Assembly: GCA_006386115.1 (NCBI GenBank)
Contig: VFIW01000049.1
Location: 1 to 64,000, forward strand
Length of the DNA: 64,000 bases
Source of the DNA: Globisporangium splendens
Taxonomy: Eukaryota > Oomycota > Peronosporomycetes > Pythiales > Pythiaceae
Direction of reading: 5' to 3'
Shown: in pieces, positions 26,515 through 38,800 of the stretch
Layout of the letters: the number at the start of each line of letters is the position of its first letter
Numbering within the stretch: position 1 is the first letter of the stretch
Notes under the pieces: generated by a model
Databases searched by the model: none
Told to the model about the DNA's origin: nothing
What the model saw: only the letters and a program-made list of their open reading frames with translations
Made by a program: the position numbers and the translations under genes

Positions 26515-27774
26515 TTAGATCAGCTGCGCGACTAAGTCGTCCTGCTGGAAGAAAATCGCCTCGTAGAAGTTGCGGAATGTCTCCATTTCCCCCACTCCTT
26601 GGGAATATTTGAACACGTAGCTGTCCTGACCAGATGAAAGCAGCTTACTGATCTCGGACTGCAGGCATGGGATAAGCTTCGCGAGTGGCGGTGCCGGTTT
26701 CTGAAGTCTTGCCTCTTCTTCTTCCTCTATGATTTTGTGCGACGTGACCCCGTAGACAACTTCGTTCAGGTCCTGGAAGGCGTTGCCGCAGAGAAAGCCA
26801 AGACTGTGCTGCAGCGCTGGCGCGAAAAGATCGCTGTCCAGCAAGTCCCACAAATCGTTGAGCAAACTGATCACGTGTTCGTTCTGCGACGGCTTTTTGT
26901 CCGCGTAGATGAGGAATGACCTCCACAGCATCAGCTCTGGTGCCGCCGATGATTCGAGAACCGAGGGAGGCGGGAGGATTGACAGGAAAATTGATTGGAG
27001 CAATTCATTGAGCTCCTCACGCTCCACTTTTGCCTTGCGGCTGACATCCCAACTACGAACAATACACACAGTAAATATGCAACCACATTAGCCTATGCAA
27101 GCGATACAAAATTCGTCATCCACTTACGTCTTAAGCTGTTCATTCGTGGTCACAGCCTGTTCGACATGCGCTTTAATCTTTTGAAGCCCTTCGTCGAGGA
27201 AGTACTCCAATCCGGACGCGAGAAACGCGTGGTGGGCGGCCGCGTGCGCTTTCTCTTCCTCTTCCTTCGAGCCAAACGCGAACAGATCCTTCTCGGCCTT
27301 GCTCTTCTCAAACACACGCTTGCCGATAATCGACACCTGCGCAAACACGAGCAAGTGCCAGAGCCCAAACGCGATCAGCGCCGTGTAGTACCGAGTGAGT
27401 ACAAGGTTCTTCGCGCGCTCCCAGAGCGCGTTGCGCTTTGCCTTTTGGGTCTTGTCGAGTGTTTTGAGCTCCTGCACGACACTCTCGAGGTCCACAAGCG
27501 CGTACAGCTTGCTCTTGAGTCGTGGCAGGAACCGCTGGACCGTCGCATTGCTCTCCTCGGTCGTGCTCGCGAGCGACAATTGCAGCCGCTGGTGCTCAGC
27601 CATCTGGCGCTGCAGTTGCTGGGTGAACTTCTCGGCTTCCTGCACCATGCGGTTATACGCGTAGTACGCGCCTGCCGCGCATGCTGCAGTCACACCCGTG
27701 GCGACCACCAGCTTCTTGTGGCGCCGCACGAACCCGAACGTCGCCTCCTTCGCGTGCTGTAGAGCCGACCACAT
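26515..27774 (-). CDS. PEX3: Peroxin-3, peroxisomal membrane biogenesis factor
   Basis: Two exons on the minus strand, 27774-27128 and 27052-26515, split by a 75-nt intron (GTAAGTG...CGTAG) with phase 2; 394 residues. The start MWSALQHAKEATFGFVRRHKK plus a membrane segment at about 21-40 (LVVATGVTAACAAGAYYAY) is the Pex3 membrane anchor. A second hydrophobic stretch lies near 128-150 (TALIAFGLWHLLVFAQVSII). The soluble C-terminal part matches the Pex3 helical domain, which docks PEX19 carrying peroxisomal membrane proteins. Length is near the usual 370-400. It is divergent from the NUDCD3-like gene, with 167 bp between start codons. Confidence 0.9.
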
Positions 27775-27941
27775 TGGTTCCCCTTGCGCTGTGCGTGCGA
27801 ATCGATAATTAGACAGGGGATATCGGAGTGGCAACTCGAATGTGCAGTTCCGTCAACAATTCTGCCTCGTTTCCTATTGGCTGAAATTATCTCGTGACCA
27901 GCTTTAGACAAACTGGATTGGATGAAATCGTTTTGTTCAAC

Positions 27942-29147
27942 ATGGAATCTATCAAAGCGCTCACTCCCTACACTGAAGCTGCCGACAAGACCATGAGTGC
28001 AGGACGCTTCGATGGACTCTTCGCGACGCTCGCGCAGCAGCACGACGGCATCGAAGGGCTACTGGACTCGTTCTTCGACTTTCTTCATCGCAAGACCGAC
28101 TTTTACGTCGTCACCAAGAACCCGGGTCTCCGCAAAATGGGGTTCTTGCCTGGCCAAGCGCAGCAAAAGGCACAACTTTCCGTCATTTTTGTGTTGTTCC
28201 AAGAACGCGAAGGATCTCATGCAGACGTGTCGTGACTGCGTGTAGGTACTTTGTGCCTTTCTGAAATACCCGTTCAAGGACCTGGATGGAGGTCTGGCGA
28301 GTGCAGACAGCAGCAAGGCTTCATCCAAGGCCACTCGCACGAAGGCGAGCCAGGCTGTTGAAGTCAAGAGCCAAGGCACCCCGACGACTTCTGCAGCTTC
28401 GACCGCCGTATCTACTGCGAGCGTATCGACTGCTGCGCCAAAGCCCATGAACACACTAAAACGGGCGGTTCAACTCACTGACAGCGGGAAGCAGCGTGAG
28501 TTTTGTCGATGGTTTGTGTCTCGCGATCGGTATTATGTGAAATTTCTCACACCACCGTGTGGACGTTGTGTTCGATTAGTTCCTATGGGCAATGGTGGCT
28601 CTACCGAGACTTACACATGGACACAAAGCTTGGGTGACACAACGGTAGGTGGGCAATCTGACAACTGAACCTTCGAACGTTTGTCATTCTCTGTATTTTG
28701 TGGGCTGGACGACGATGCTGTCAACAGATCTGCATTGACCTCCCTGACGGCACGCGCTCGAAGGACCTCGACTGCAAGATTACGTCGACCCATATTCGAG
28801 TTGCGCTGAAGAACGCTGAGATCCCACTGCTCGATGGGGAGCTGCCCGAAAAAGTTCGCTCTGATGAGAGCCTTTGGTCGATTGAAAGCAATCAGACGCT
28901 CCAGATTTCGTTGGAGAAAATCAAGAAAACGTGGTGGGCGAGTGCATTGAAGGGCGACGCCGAGATTGATACGAACCAGGTCGACTCGACGCGGAGTATT
29001 CACGAGTACGACTCGGCCACCCAGATGGCGATTCGCAAGGCGATGTTCGACCAGCAGCAACAGCAACTTGGGCAACCGACGAGCGACGCGAAAATGATAG
29101 ATGCAATGATGGCGAATGCAAGAAACGCCGCAAACTCGCCTATTTAA
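27942..29147 (+). CDS. NudC-domain protein, NUDCD3-like
   Basis: Four exons: 27942-28169, 28246-28495, 28580-28644, 28728-29147; 320 residues. Introns are 76, 84 and 83 nt. The first has a GC donor (AAG|GCACAA), chosen because it alone joins the conserved GFLPGQAQQ to VLCAFLKYPF as in the family. The N terminus (residues 1-90) matches the NudC N-terminal domain (FDFLHRKTDFY). A Ser/Thr/Ala-rich linker follows. The CS/p23-like core begins at YTWTQSLGDTT and continues ICIDLPDGTRSKDLDCK...TLQISLEKIKKTWWASALKG. NUDCD3 works as an Hsp90 co-chaperone for dynein intermediate chain and kelch proteins; that role is inferred. Confidence 0.85.
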
Positions 29148-29312
29148 GGTTTTCAATCGCGGGTGCTACAAAAAAGAAAAAAGAACAAGGCAATTGCAAA
29201 ATTGCAAGCACCGAAACGCGAAAGCGACTTCATCGTGCATTGCTGCTGGCAGCTCATAACAACAACAGTAACAGGAAATAATTGTTCCTTGTTCATGTAA
29301 TTAGAAATACAC

Positions 29313-30442
29313 CTACAAGATCCCCCAGTGGCGTTCAAAAGCATTCAAGAGACGGCAAATGGCTTGAGCTCCACTCATCTGCAAAAATGAAGTCAAATTA
29401 GCCCATAGGTCGATAGTTAGTATGGCATCCTCTAACCATCTGCGTGGAGCCTGAAGGCTCTTTAGAAAACGTACCGGGTATTCAGAGATGGAGATAGTTT
29501 CGTCAAGCTGCGTCAAACGAGCACATATTGTAATATAACGATCGTGTCAGAAACGCTTAGATGCAACAATATGCGAAGACAAGAGAATGCTGCTGCGTAC
29601 ATAGTTGGTGTTTTCCTTCGAGATGTGGCCGTGGGCCATGGCGCCAAAGATAAACACAACCGGCTCATCGATAGGAAGCGTCTCCACGAACTCCCATGGA
29701 TTCACGAGCTTTCCGGTGCGCGAAAGAGCTGTTGATGGCATGCAAACAAGCTGATTAGACACCACACGATCAATATACTCACGGTCAACTCAATCACTCA
29801 CCGTATTTCTTGGTGTTGGCAGGAAGGTACTTGGTCACTGGGTTCTTGATCACGTTCAGCAGCGTCTGGTTGCCATCCGACGAACGAATTTTAAGTGTGT
29901 GGAGCAATTGCACTGTCGATAGACGAATCAGCAAAAGCAGACAAAGCAACAAGCTGTCAGTCCAACAACGTTCGTCTTCCATCGCTGTGCATGCTGTTTT
30001 GTTTGTTTGTTTTCCTAATACAAGCAACGCACCCATCAAACCAGCGAAACGCTTGTACGTTCGTGGTACACGCATCTGCGAGCTCACGTCGATGAGCACA
30101 TCCTTAGTCGAGCGGATGTAGACCTGTTGGTAATCAACCAGAGTCAGCAATTTGAAGTAAGAAAATGCAGCGCAAGCGATGGAGTTGTTGCTGCAATCAG
30201 ACTAATACCTTGAGGTAGCCCGCCTTGTTCAATGGTGAATCGAGCACTGCCATGAGCTCCTGGTGCAGGATGTCGGGTCGCGACTGCGACGGTTCGCGGT
30301 TGAGCTTCTTGTGGATGCCCTTGTGGTCATCGCAGTTGAGCAACTGGTAGCCCTTCGAGGTCTTCACGGTCTCGAGCGCGGCCTGCTCCAGGATGACGAT
30401 CACTTGGCGGCGCTTCTGGTCTTCCTTGTTCATGGTGCTCAT
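29313..30442 (-). CDS. EMG1: EMG1/NEP1, 18S rRNA pseudouridine N1-methyltransferase
   Basis: Six exons on the minus strand: 30442-30209, 30123-30033, 29912-29802, 29728-29601, 29507-29475, 29378-29313; 220 residues, with all junctions in phase. Introns are 85, 120, 73, 93 and 96 nt. Family landmarks are IVILEQAALETVK, NCDDHKGI, the RSRPDILHQ-like QSRPDILHQ, RVPRTYKRFAGLM, IKNPVTKYLP, VVFIFGAMAHG and ISISEYP with a final AFERHWGIL. EMG1 is a SPOUT-fold enzyme that methylates a pseudouridine in 18S rRNA to make the m1acp3Psi precursor and is needed for 40S biogenesis. ATG 30433 three codons on is an alternative start. It is the most intron-rich gene in the window. Confidence 0.92.
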
Positions 30443-31116
30443 AGTGTTCGACTTGCTGCTCTTCGCAATTGTGCCGGATGGATTGACAACACTGCTGCCA
30501 TTGGCGATCGTTAGATGTGCATGTATGGTTGGTTACCCCGACGCCCGCTAATCCTAGGAAAATTCACTATAGTGTTCCTCATACAATTTGTTATATGCGA
30601 ACTTCGGCGTTATTACTGAATGCATGTACGGAACCGCCGACAGGATAATCTGTTTTCGCACCCTTTCACGATCGCAAGGAGAGCAACAATCTGGCAAATG
30701 CATTGCTGTGCAAAATGCCTGAATGCTGTCTGAGGCACCGGAGGGAAAGTCGCGCTTGGATCGTGTGCGCTCGCATCGCTCTGTGAGACATAAGAGGTGA
30801 GCTTGTCGCTATTCTACGAATGTGCGCACTTTCGCACCACGAGAGCGACCAGTTCCAGCGACGCAAGACACGAGGACTTTCGAGCGTCAATTAGCAGGCA
30901 GAAGAAGCACCAGCGCCGCATGCTCGCCTCGCATGTCATGCACGAGAGCCGCTTACTTGCCACAGAGCGATGCGCATGAAATCGGACTTTACCGACGCTG
31001 CAGTGTGGACGACCTGGCTGAACCGCGCCTTTTCGAGAGCGCGATGGTCACGAATGACCCTCGAGAGACAGCAGAAGACAGAAGATTCGCGCAGTTGATC
31101 TGTTGATGTCGATCCG
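30443..31116. other. Intergenic interval between divergent genes
   Basis: No gene was recognised; it probably contains the promoters of EMG1 (leftward) and the NHL/EGF gene (rightward). Confidence 0.4.
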
Positions 31117-34100
31117 ATGCAATCGCTCACACTTTGTGTCGTCCCTAACATTCGTTCGGACCGTCATCGGCGACGGCGCCATCTCCGCATCCAGTCCATC
31201 TTCTCGGTTCTGGTGACGACACTATGCTGTCTGATTGCTGTGGCGCGTGCGATGGTGCTACGGCGCTCCTGGACGGCACAGCACTGGTGCAAGAGCGTGA
31301 AGCAACCGAATTGGCCCTTTGTGTATCAAAAGACGACCACGCAGCTGCTCGAATGGAAAGGTCGCAGCAACTCCAACAACCAGGACATGTGTCACAAGTG
31401 CACGACGTTCGGCGTGCGGAGCAAGTGCCACCGTTGTGAGGACATCGTGTGTGGCTCGCCAGCTTCCAGCACCAGCAGCACGTGCGCCTATCAACTCCAA
31501 GGAATCGCGTGGAGTCAATTGCCCAAGAACATCCCGACCGTCACGGATGTGCCGTGGGCGATTGGCGGGAAGCACCGGTACGACTACGGCGGCGGCTCGC
31601 ACGTGTGTCTTTTTCTCTCGGGAGGCGACTGCGTGTCACCGTTCAAGACGGACTACAGCGCATGTGTCGTCTGGTGTTGGGGAGCCAACTCTGGAACGAT
31701 CCAAGTCGGAAGCCACCCAGAGCGAGGCAATGCGACCTTACTCACTAATGGAGACGCCGACGCGGCCGACATCTGGAGCTACCCGACGAACGCTTCGAGC
31801 ACAGGCAAACCTCAGGGTCTCGTGAGCACGCTTGCGGGGTGTGGTGACAAGGGGTTCCTTGACGGCGCAGCAACTGTGGCGCAGTTCAACAACCCGCAGG
31901 ACGTCGCCGTCGGCTCGAACGGCTTTGTGTACGTCACCGACACGGACAACCACCGGATCCGCCGCATCCACCCGACGACACGGACGGTCGCCACGCTCGC
32001 TGGTGACGGGAGCGAGGCTTCACGGACGGCGCAACTTCAAGCGCACGATTTTCCTTCCCCACTGGCGTCGCAGTGTACGAAGACGCCAGTCAAAATGGGA
32101 AGGTGACAGTGTATGTTGCCGACACAGGGAACCACCGCATCCGCGAAATCGTCGACGGGATAGTGTCGTGCGTCGCGGGACTTTGCGGCAATGGCGTCGA
32201 GAACGCAAGGCTCGCAACATCGATTGCGCGGTCGCATCCAGGGTTAACAGATGGCGACCTGGCGAGCACTCGCTTTGATACCCCCATGGGCATTGCCGTC
32301 GGCCGGAACGGCATAGTCTTTGTCGCTGACACGGGAAACCATCTCATCCGGCGTATCGAGTACGTTTGTTGTGTTGCGATTGGCCTGGAGCGAGGTTATC
32401 TATTTGTGCACTAACTCTTTTCTTTGTTTGTTTCGTGTGTCTATAGAGTAGATGGCTCGACGAATACGCTCGCTGGAAATGTGCGGCCAAGCGAAATCGA
32501 CGTCCCTGGCTGCGTCCCACCGTGTCTACGTGGCGTAGCGGGATTTCGCGATGGCAATCTCACCTACGCGCAGTTTAACAGCCCTCGCGATGTCGCCATC
32601 GGACCTCAGTCCACCGTTGTCGTCGCCGACGGCCACCATATTCGCCGCATCAATTACGACGGTATGACGTCCGCGCTTGAGTCGATTACGTCCAAAAACC
32701 GCGTCGTGACACTCGCTGGCTCACAAATCCCTGGCAACATCGACGGATCTGGTGACGAAGCCACATTGAACTCGCCCGCGGGTATGACCGCGAGCGCCGA
32801 TGGCTGCGTGTATGTCGTGAGTCCCGTGTCGTGCAAGCTTCGCCAATTGTCATCAGCTGCGCTCGTCGCGCGCGCGGTCTCATACGTCACGACAGCTGCC
32901 GAGGTGCTGGTCCCGAGTGGGTGTTCGTCCTACGAACCACCCGTGGATGAGCTCTTCACGAAAGTTTCTCATGCCACTAGCAACATCTATTACAATTTTC
33001 GGAGCCGTAGCGTCTCAGTTTCAATCGACGGACTCACGTTACCTAGCCGCAAGATCAAGGATTGCACGGGCTCGCCGCCGATCGATCGCATGGAGATTGG
33101 CGACCTGGCGCTGCCCATTCTCGCATTCTCTACTAACATCAGCAGCAACGTGGTGATACAAGACATCAAAGACGACCAAGAGGATGGCACGACAATCAAG
33201 GTTCGGTGTCCGGCGGTGTGCGCCAGCCAGCAAACGCTCACACAGGGCAAAGTGTATGGGACAGCGTTCTATAGCGATGCGTCCTCAATTTGCCTGGCGG
33301 CAATCCACAATGGTGCGATCACGAGCGCAGCCGGTGGTCACGTCGCGCTGACGCTGGAGCGCGGCGTGCATTTCTACACTGCCTCCATCCGAACTGGCAC
33401 CACAGCAAACGGCATCGTGTCGAACGATATGCCGAATGCGCATGCTGCCGCACGGCTCTTCAGCACCAGCATGTACCCCAAATCCCAGATTGAGGTGCAG
33501 ACCGTGGCGGGTGCGCCGTCAGCATTGTTGCGAAGAGGCTGTGGCTTCCAGGACGGCATGCCGTCGCTTTCCGCTCGCTTCAATGGTCCAAGCGGCATTG
33601 AAATCTACTCCCAACAGAGCCTCACACGCACGCAGCTCGTGTACATCGCTGACAGCAAAAACCACCGCATTCGATAAATGACGGCGACGTGCGCCAAAAT
33701 CTGCGAGAACGAGGGCACGTGCACGTCGCCCGACACGTGCAGTTGTCTCTCCGGGTGGTCGGGCGACGATTGCTCAATTCCAGTCTGCGGCACAGGTTGC
33801 GCTTCTCGTCAGGTGTGCGTCGGTCCGAACCAATGCGCGTGCATCCCAGGGTACATGGGCTTCCCCGCGTGTACAACACCGTTATGTGTGCAGACATGCG
33901 CAAACGGAGGCGCATGCTCGGCGCCTGATACGTGCACGTGTGCATCGGGATGGTTCGACTCAAACTGCACCACACCCGTGTGTTCGCAAACGTGTGGGAA
34001 CGGAGGCAATTGTGCGGCGCCCGATTCGTGCAGCTGTGCGCAGGAGCGGCAGCGTGTTGACTGCCGCGTACCTGCATGCACGCAGCCCTGTCGCAATGGT

Positions 34101-35669
34101 GGCTCGTGCGTCGCCCCGAACACGTGCGCGTGCACGACGTGGGCGTCAACTTGGCGCGATGGCCGTGAAAACGGTGGTCAAGTCGTGTTCAAGAAACCGA
34201 ACGGACTGCCCCAGGACACAGGGTACACAGGCTACGATTGCGGGACGCCGATCTGCGTGCAGGCTGAGCGCTTTTTGCCGAACACAGAGCGCACGGCAAG
34301 CGACTTTGTCTCGCTGCGCGGCCATGGGAAGGACGGTGCGTTGTCGTGCACGACGTATCGGTGTCCGCAGTATGACGAAGAGCTTATCTCGAACGACGGC
34401 CACTCGTTCCAGAGCGGATGTTCGGTTGGGAATCCGCTCGCGAACGCTGTCAGCAAGCTCACGGACGCGCAAAAGATCGCGAATCTGCGCAGCCACAACG
34501 ATTCGCTCAACGTTAATCGCACGTCGGACGGCTTTCTCTGTGGAAACCTCGTCTGGGAGCAGGGGGACTACACTGTGGGGCGATCCATACGCATAAACTA
34601 TGTCAATGTGACCAAGGTCTCGGACGGGGAAGACTGGGTGTACGGCACGCAGACGGCGGGCGAAGGAGTGTTCATGTGCTACAACAAGGGCTCGTGCATC
34701 GCGCCGGACACGTGCTCCTGCGGCGATGGCTGGCAGGGCATCGATTGCAACGTACCCATGTGTCGCTTTCTCCAGGCGAACGGCTCGGTCGTCGCGAAAT
34801 GTCTCCACGGCGGCGTGTGCGTGGACAAAGACACCTGCCGTTGCATCCAGATCGAGTCGACGCTGCATAAGCAGCACCCGACGGCGTCGCGAGGGCTCAC
34901 AGGGTATTTCGGCACGGATTGCGGTCTTCCAATCTGTATTCAAGGAGTGTTTGATCCGCTGTGCAGCGAACCCAACTCGGCGGGCGTAGATGGCTGCTTC
35001 CGCTGCAAGAATGGCGGCAAGTGCGTGGCGCCGGACGTGTGCGAGTGCGCCGCTGGCTGGACGGGCTTTGACTGCAGCACCCCCATCTGCGCGGTCACCA
35101 ACGTGAATGCGACGACGCGCGCGCAATTGTTCACGGTGGATGACGCCAAAGTGCTCACGTTCCAGGCCGATCCGTGTGGCACTGGCGGCGGTCGGTGGGG
35201 CAAAGAATGGTGCAATGGCGCGCTAGTCGGTCAGGGCAACTGCACACAGCCATCGCTGTGCACGTGCTTGTGCCGACAAAAGTACGACAAAGAAGCGTGC
35301 GAAGAAACGGACGAATTTTGCGAGAAGCCGTGGCACGACCCATTCCATCGATCGATCCCTCCTGGCTTCGTGTACGGCACCAAGGATTGCGTGGACGGCT
35401 TCCAGGGCATCGAGGACGAGTTCGGACGCTTCCAGAGCTGCCATTTGCAGATCTACGTGCCCACGGTGTTCCGTCGGTACACAGTCTCCATCGTGTCCAT
35501 CCTCTCGGTCTTCAGCGTGCTCTTCCTCATCGCGTGGTCGTACCTGCGCCAGCGCATCCGCCGCCGCCTGCTGCTCGCCAAGGCCGAGTGGCGCCGATCC
35601 AAGAAAAACTCCGAGGAAAACCCGATCAAGCCGAAAGCTGGTGCGTTTGCGCACAAAAAGGAAAGCTAG
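31117..35669 (+). CDS. NHL-repeat and EGF-like type I membrane protein, frame broken twice
   Basis: A single large gene is inferred: signal peptide or anchor (VLVTTLCCLIAVARA), Cys-rich segment, several NHL units (NPQDVAVGSNGFVYVTDTDNHRIRRI and similar), then from 33678 a series of tenascin/EGF-like C-x3-C...C-x-C units (NGGACSAPDTCTCASGW), a C-terminal membrane span (VSIVSILSVFSVLFLIAWSYL) and a basic tail. An 86-nt intron lies at 32361-32446. Two lesions interrupt the frame. One base is missing near 32011-32018, inside an NHL unit. TAA stands at 33675-33677, in frame between the NHL and EGF parts and directly before an ATG. Without them the product would be about 1490 residues. It is probably a cell-surface or secretory-route protein. 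Sequencing error, pseudogene and read-through are all possible. Confidence 0.7.
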
Positions 35670-35847
35670 CAACTTGCGTGCTATGAGCGTACAAAGTAGA
35701 TGAGATGACGGAACACGCGAAGTATTTGTAAAGCTGTGTTGTAAAGTTTCGTACTGACATTAAAAGCGCGTCTACCTACACACAAAACTAATCGTTCTTC
35801 TGCTACCTCCGTACTTGACTCCCATGTTCTTTGCTCTTTTGAGGCAC

Positions 35848-38800
35848 TTAGGACATCAGCATCTGGATTGGGATCTGGGACGTCGTCGGCTTGGATTCGC
35901 GAGACGAGTCATGTGCTAAGCTCATTGACTGCATGATGGTGGTGCTCGACAGTGAGCCAGTGTCCACGTCTGAGCGCGATGCAACAGACGAACCGACCGC
36001 ATGCGCCGCGATGGCTCGTTTCAAATACTCGAGTCGACGTGCCTCCAACTCGACGCTCGTCAACTGCAATCCGTCACCATGAGCAGGTGCTGCTGGCACG
36101 TCTCCAATCGCCGGTGCCACAACACTTCGATCCACCGGCGCGTCTCGCTCCTTAATCTGCTGCATCACAGAGACTTCCAGACAGTTTGTCAGTGCTGGGA
36201 TACTAAACTCGCGTCGATATTCCGGTTCGTCGTAGCGTTCACCCCTAAAAGGTTCACTGTCGTTTCCCATAAGATCGATGCAAATGCGCTGAACTTTTCG
36301 CTCCAGCACCGAAAAGGACGGAAATTCTTCAACGACGCGATCAAACCACGCGCTCATGTTGCTTTCCGAGTCAAAGTGGTGCCTGTACAGAGGAGCAAAT
36401 GTGTCCGTGCCTTCCAGAAACACCACACGAATGTGTTCAGAACGTGCCTCGCGGTGGAAAGGCAACTGCCGGTCCAGCACGATGCTCTCCCAGCCGTAAA
36501 TACCGTAGCGCGCCATTCCATGGAACAGGGCAAGATCGTGGATCCACGGACACCACCACACTGGCATGTCCTGCACCAACGTGTCACTCCCTGAGCGCAG
36601 GTACGCAACGAGCTCCTGTACCCTTGTGGACAGAATGTCCAGCACATCCTGCAGCAGTTGAATGCGACGAAGTGCCACCCAGGCTTGGTGTTTTGCCTTC
36701 AGACCATGTGCTAAAACGCCTTCGTGAGCATCCACAAACTCGATGCCGATCAGATCCGCCAATGCCGTTGCGCGTTGATCAGATGCAAGCGGATCCGCCT
36801 TCATATTCGCGACCTCGATGCATTTTGGCAAAAACTTGTCTTCGAAAAAGCGTCGTGCAAGTTCCGCAGTCTTGTTCAGTTTACCCCACCTGACAATGTT
36901 CATCCACGATATGCTGTCCGTTTGCCACGCAAATGGCCGACTAAGAACATTGTCAGCAGCACCACGAGACGCACTGCTGTCATTGGCAGCGGAAATCGAA
37001 TTTTTGGCAAGAATGCGAGGTGCTCCGTGCATACCAATGAGGTAAGAGAACGTGCGACGCTCTTCCTTCGTCCAATCTTTCTGCTTGATCTTTTGCGCAA
37101 TCACCACATCAGGCAGTTCCTTGGCGTTCCTCAGGACAGTCATGTGCCGCAGCATGTCGACTTGCGTGAGCTGCATCGCTTTCAGTTCCAAGCGACGAAG
37201 TGACACTACACGCTGCTTCTTCTCAAGCGTCACTTGACGCTGCTGCTCAATTCCCGCGCGCTCTTTCTTGTAGCTTTCAAGCTCCTTGTGCCTTTTGATG
37301 TCTTCCGCCGATAGAAGCCAGAAGAGTAGACGATTCATTTGCTGCACCTCTGGCTGCTTAAATTTCTTTTCACTCGCTTCGCTACTGTTGTCTTCTTTCT
37401 TCACAGGTGCAATCGTTGCACTCCCCTTGGCACTTGCCGACTCGCTGGTCGATCCCGTTTGGCTTTTCGTGTCGGCATCGTCGTCGTCGCCGTTCGCGGT
37501 GCTGCTTTCATCGTCGGACTCAGCATCACTCATCTTTACATCGTCATCTTCTTTTTTCACTGGACTGGTCGACGCATCCGTGGCATTGTCATTCGTTTGG
37601 GTTTCAGGTGACTTCTCATCCACAGAGATAGCGACAGCCGATTTCGCCTCCGCTTCTTCCGCCTTCTCGAGCTGCGCGAACCGCAGCCGCGGGTCACTGA
37701 GGATCTGAGCCACGCGTCCATATCCATGGAGAAACACACCCATGAGCAAATTTCGATCGGCTTCCTGGTCCCACCACGGAGTAATCAAAGTCCATGATGG
37801 ACGCTCTCCTACATCGACTAGCTCAATTTTTGCCATCACCTTCGAGACGCCATGGTATGCGACTCGTTCGTCAGCATCAGCAGTCGCACTAGGAAGTGGT
37901 GGTCGCTTCTTTTCTTCTTCTATTGGCTCGCCTTCCATCTGTTGATCTTCGTTCTGCTTGCTTTGCTCTTGCTCAGCGTAATGTTCCGCATCTACCTTAT
38001 CGCATGCCTTCGCAACAAGCCGTTGGAGACGAACAAGCATGTCCAGCCGAATTAATACACGACGCGCTCCGCCCTGTTTCAACTTCAGCACGAACTCTTC
38101 GTCTTTTAAAACGGGTGGGATCTCTTCTTCGTTCACGAGATGCTCTTTCTGGGCATACAACGACGCACGCACTAATGATTTGATGAAGGCTGAATCGTCT
38201 TTCGACGTGGATGTCAACGACTCGACTGACGACAAGCCAAGAACGTAGATGAATTCACGCGCAAACTGCTCGACTTCCTCGACCGTGCGACTGCCGCCAC
38301 TTTGGCTCCGGATGATCTCCCAGCGACCGAACCCAAAGTGCATCAATGCGCGCTGCAAGCGATCCCGGCCGTTCAGCGTCCAATCTCGCGGCTGGTTTTT
38401 CTCTTCGGCCAACCGTTCTTTCTCTAATTCCTTTTCACGCTCGCGTTCTTTCTTCTCGGTTTCTTTGTCTTTCTTATCGAGCTCGTCGTCCTCATCACCG
38501 TCCGAGTCAAACATGCTACCCGTCGCACCAAAGCGAGACACGCGCGTGCGTTTGCGCTGCAGCGGAACATCATCCGCCAACTCTGCTGGGTCTGGCTCAG
38601 TCAAACCAACAGCCTTTTTCCAAAAGTCCGGATCGTCAATATCAATATCGTCAGATGTCGTTGCAGATACAAAACTAGCTTTCGAGAAAGACGATTTCGC
38701 TTGCTGTTCGTACTGCACGACTTGCGACGATCGTTGAAGGATTTGATCGATATCAGCGGCACAGAATTGCTCGGCTGCCGTGTCGTCGTCGCGGAACACA

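Noticed and set aside
26995..27762. 255-codon + frame across PEX3
   Set aside because: Shadow of PEX3; the minus frame gives a full peroxin with anchor and intron.
34146..35126. 326-codon frame on - opposite the EGF-like gene
   Set aside because: Arg/Ala-rich shadow of a GC-rich Cys-coding region.
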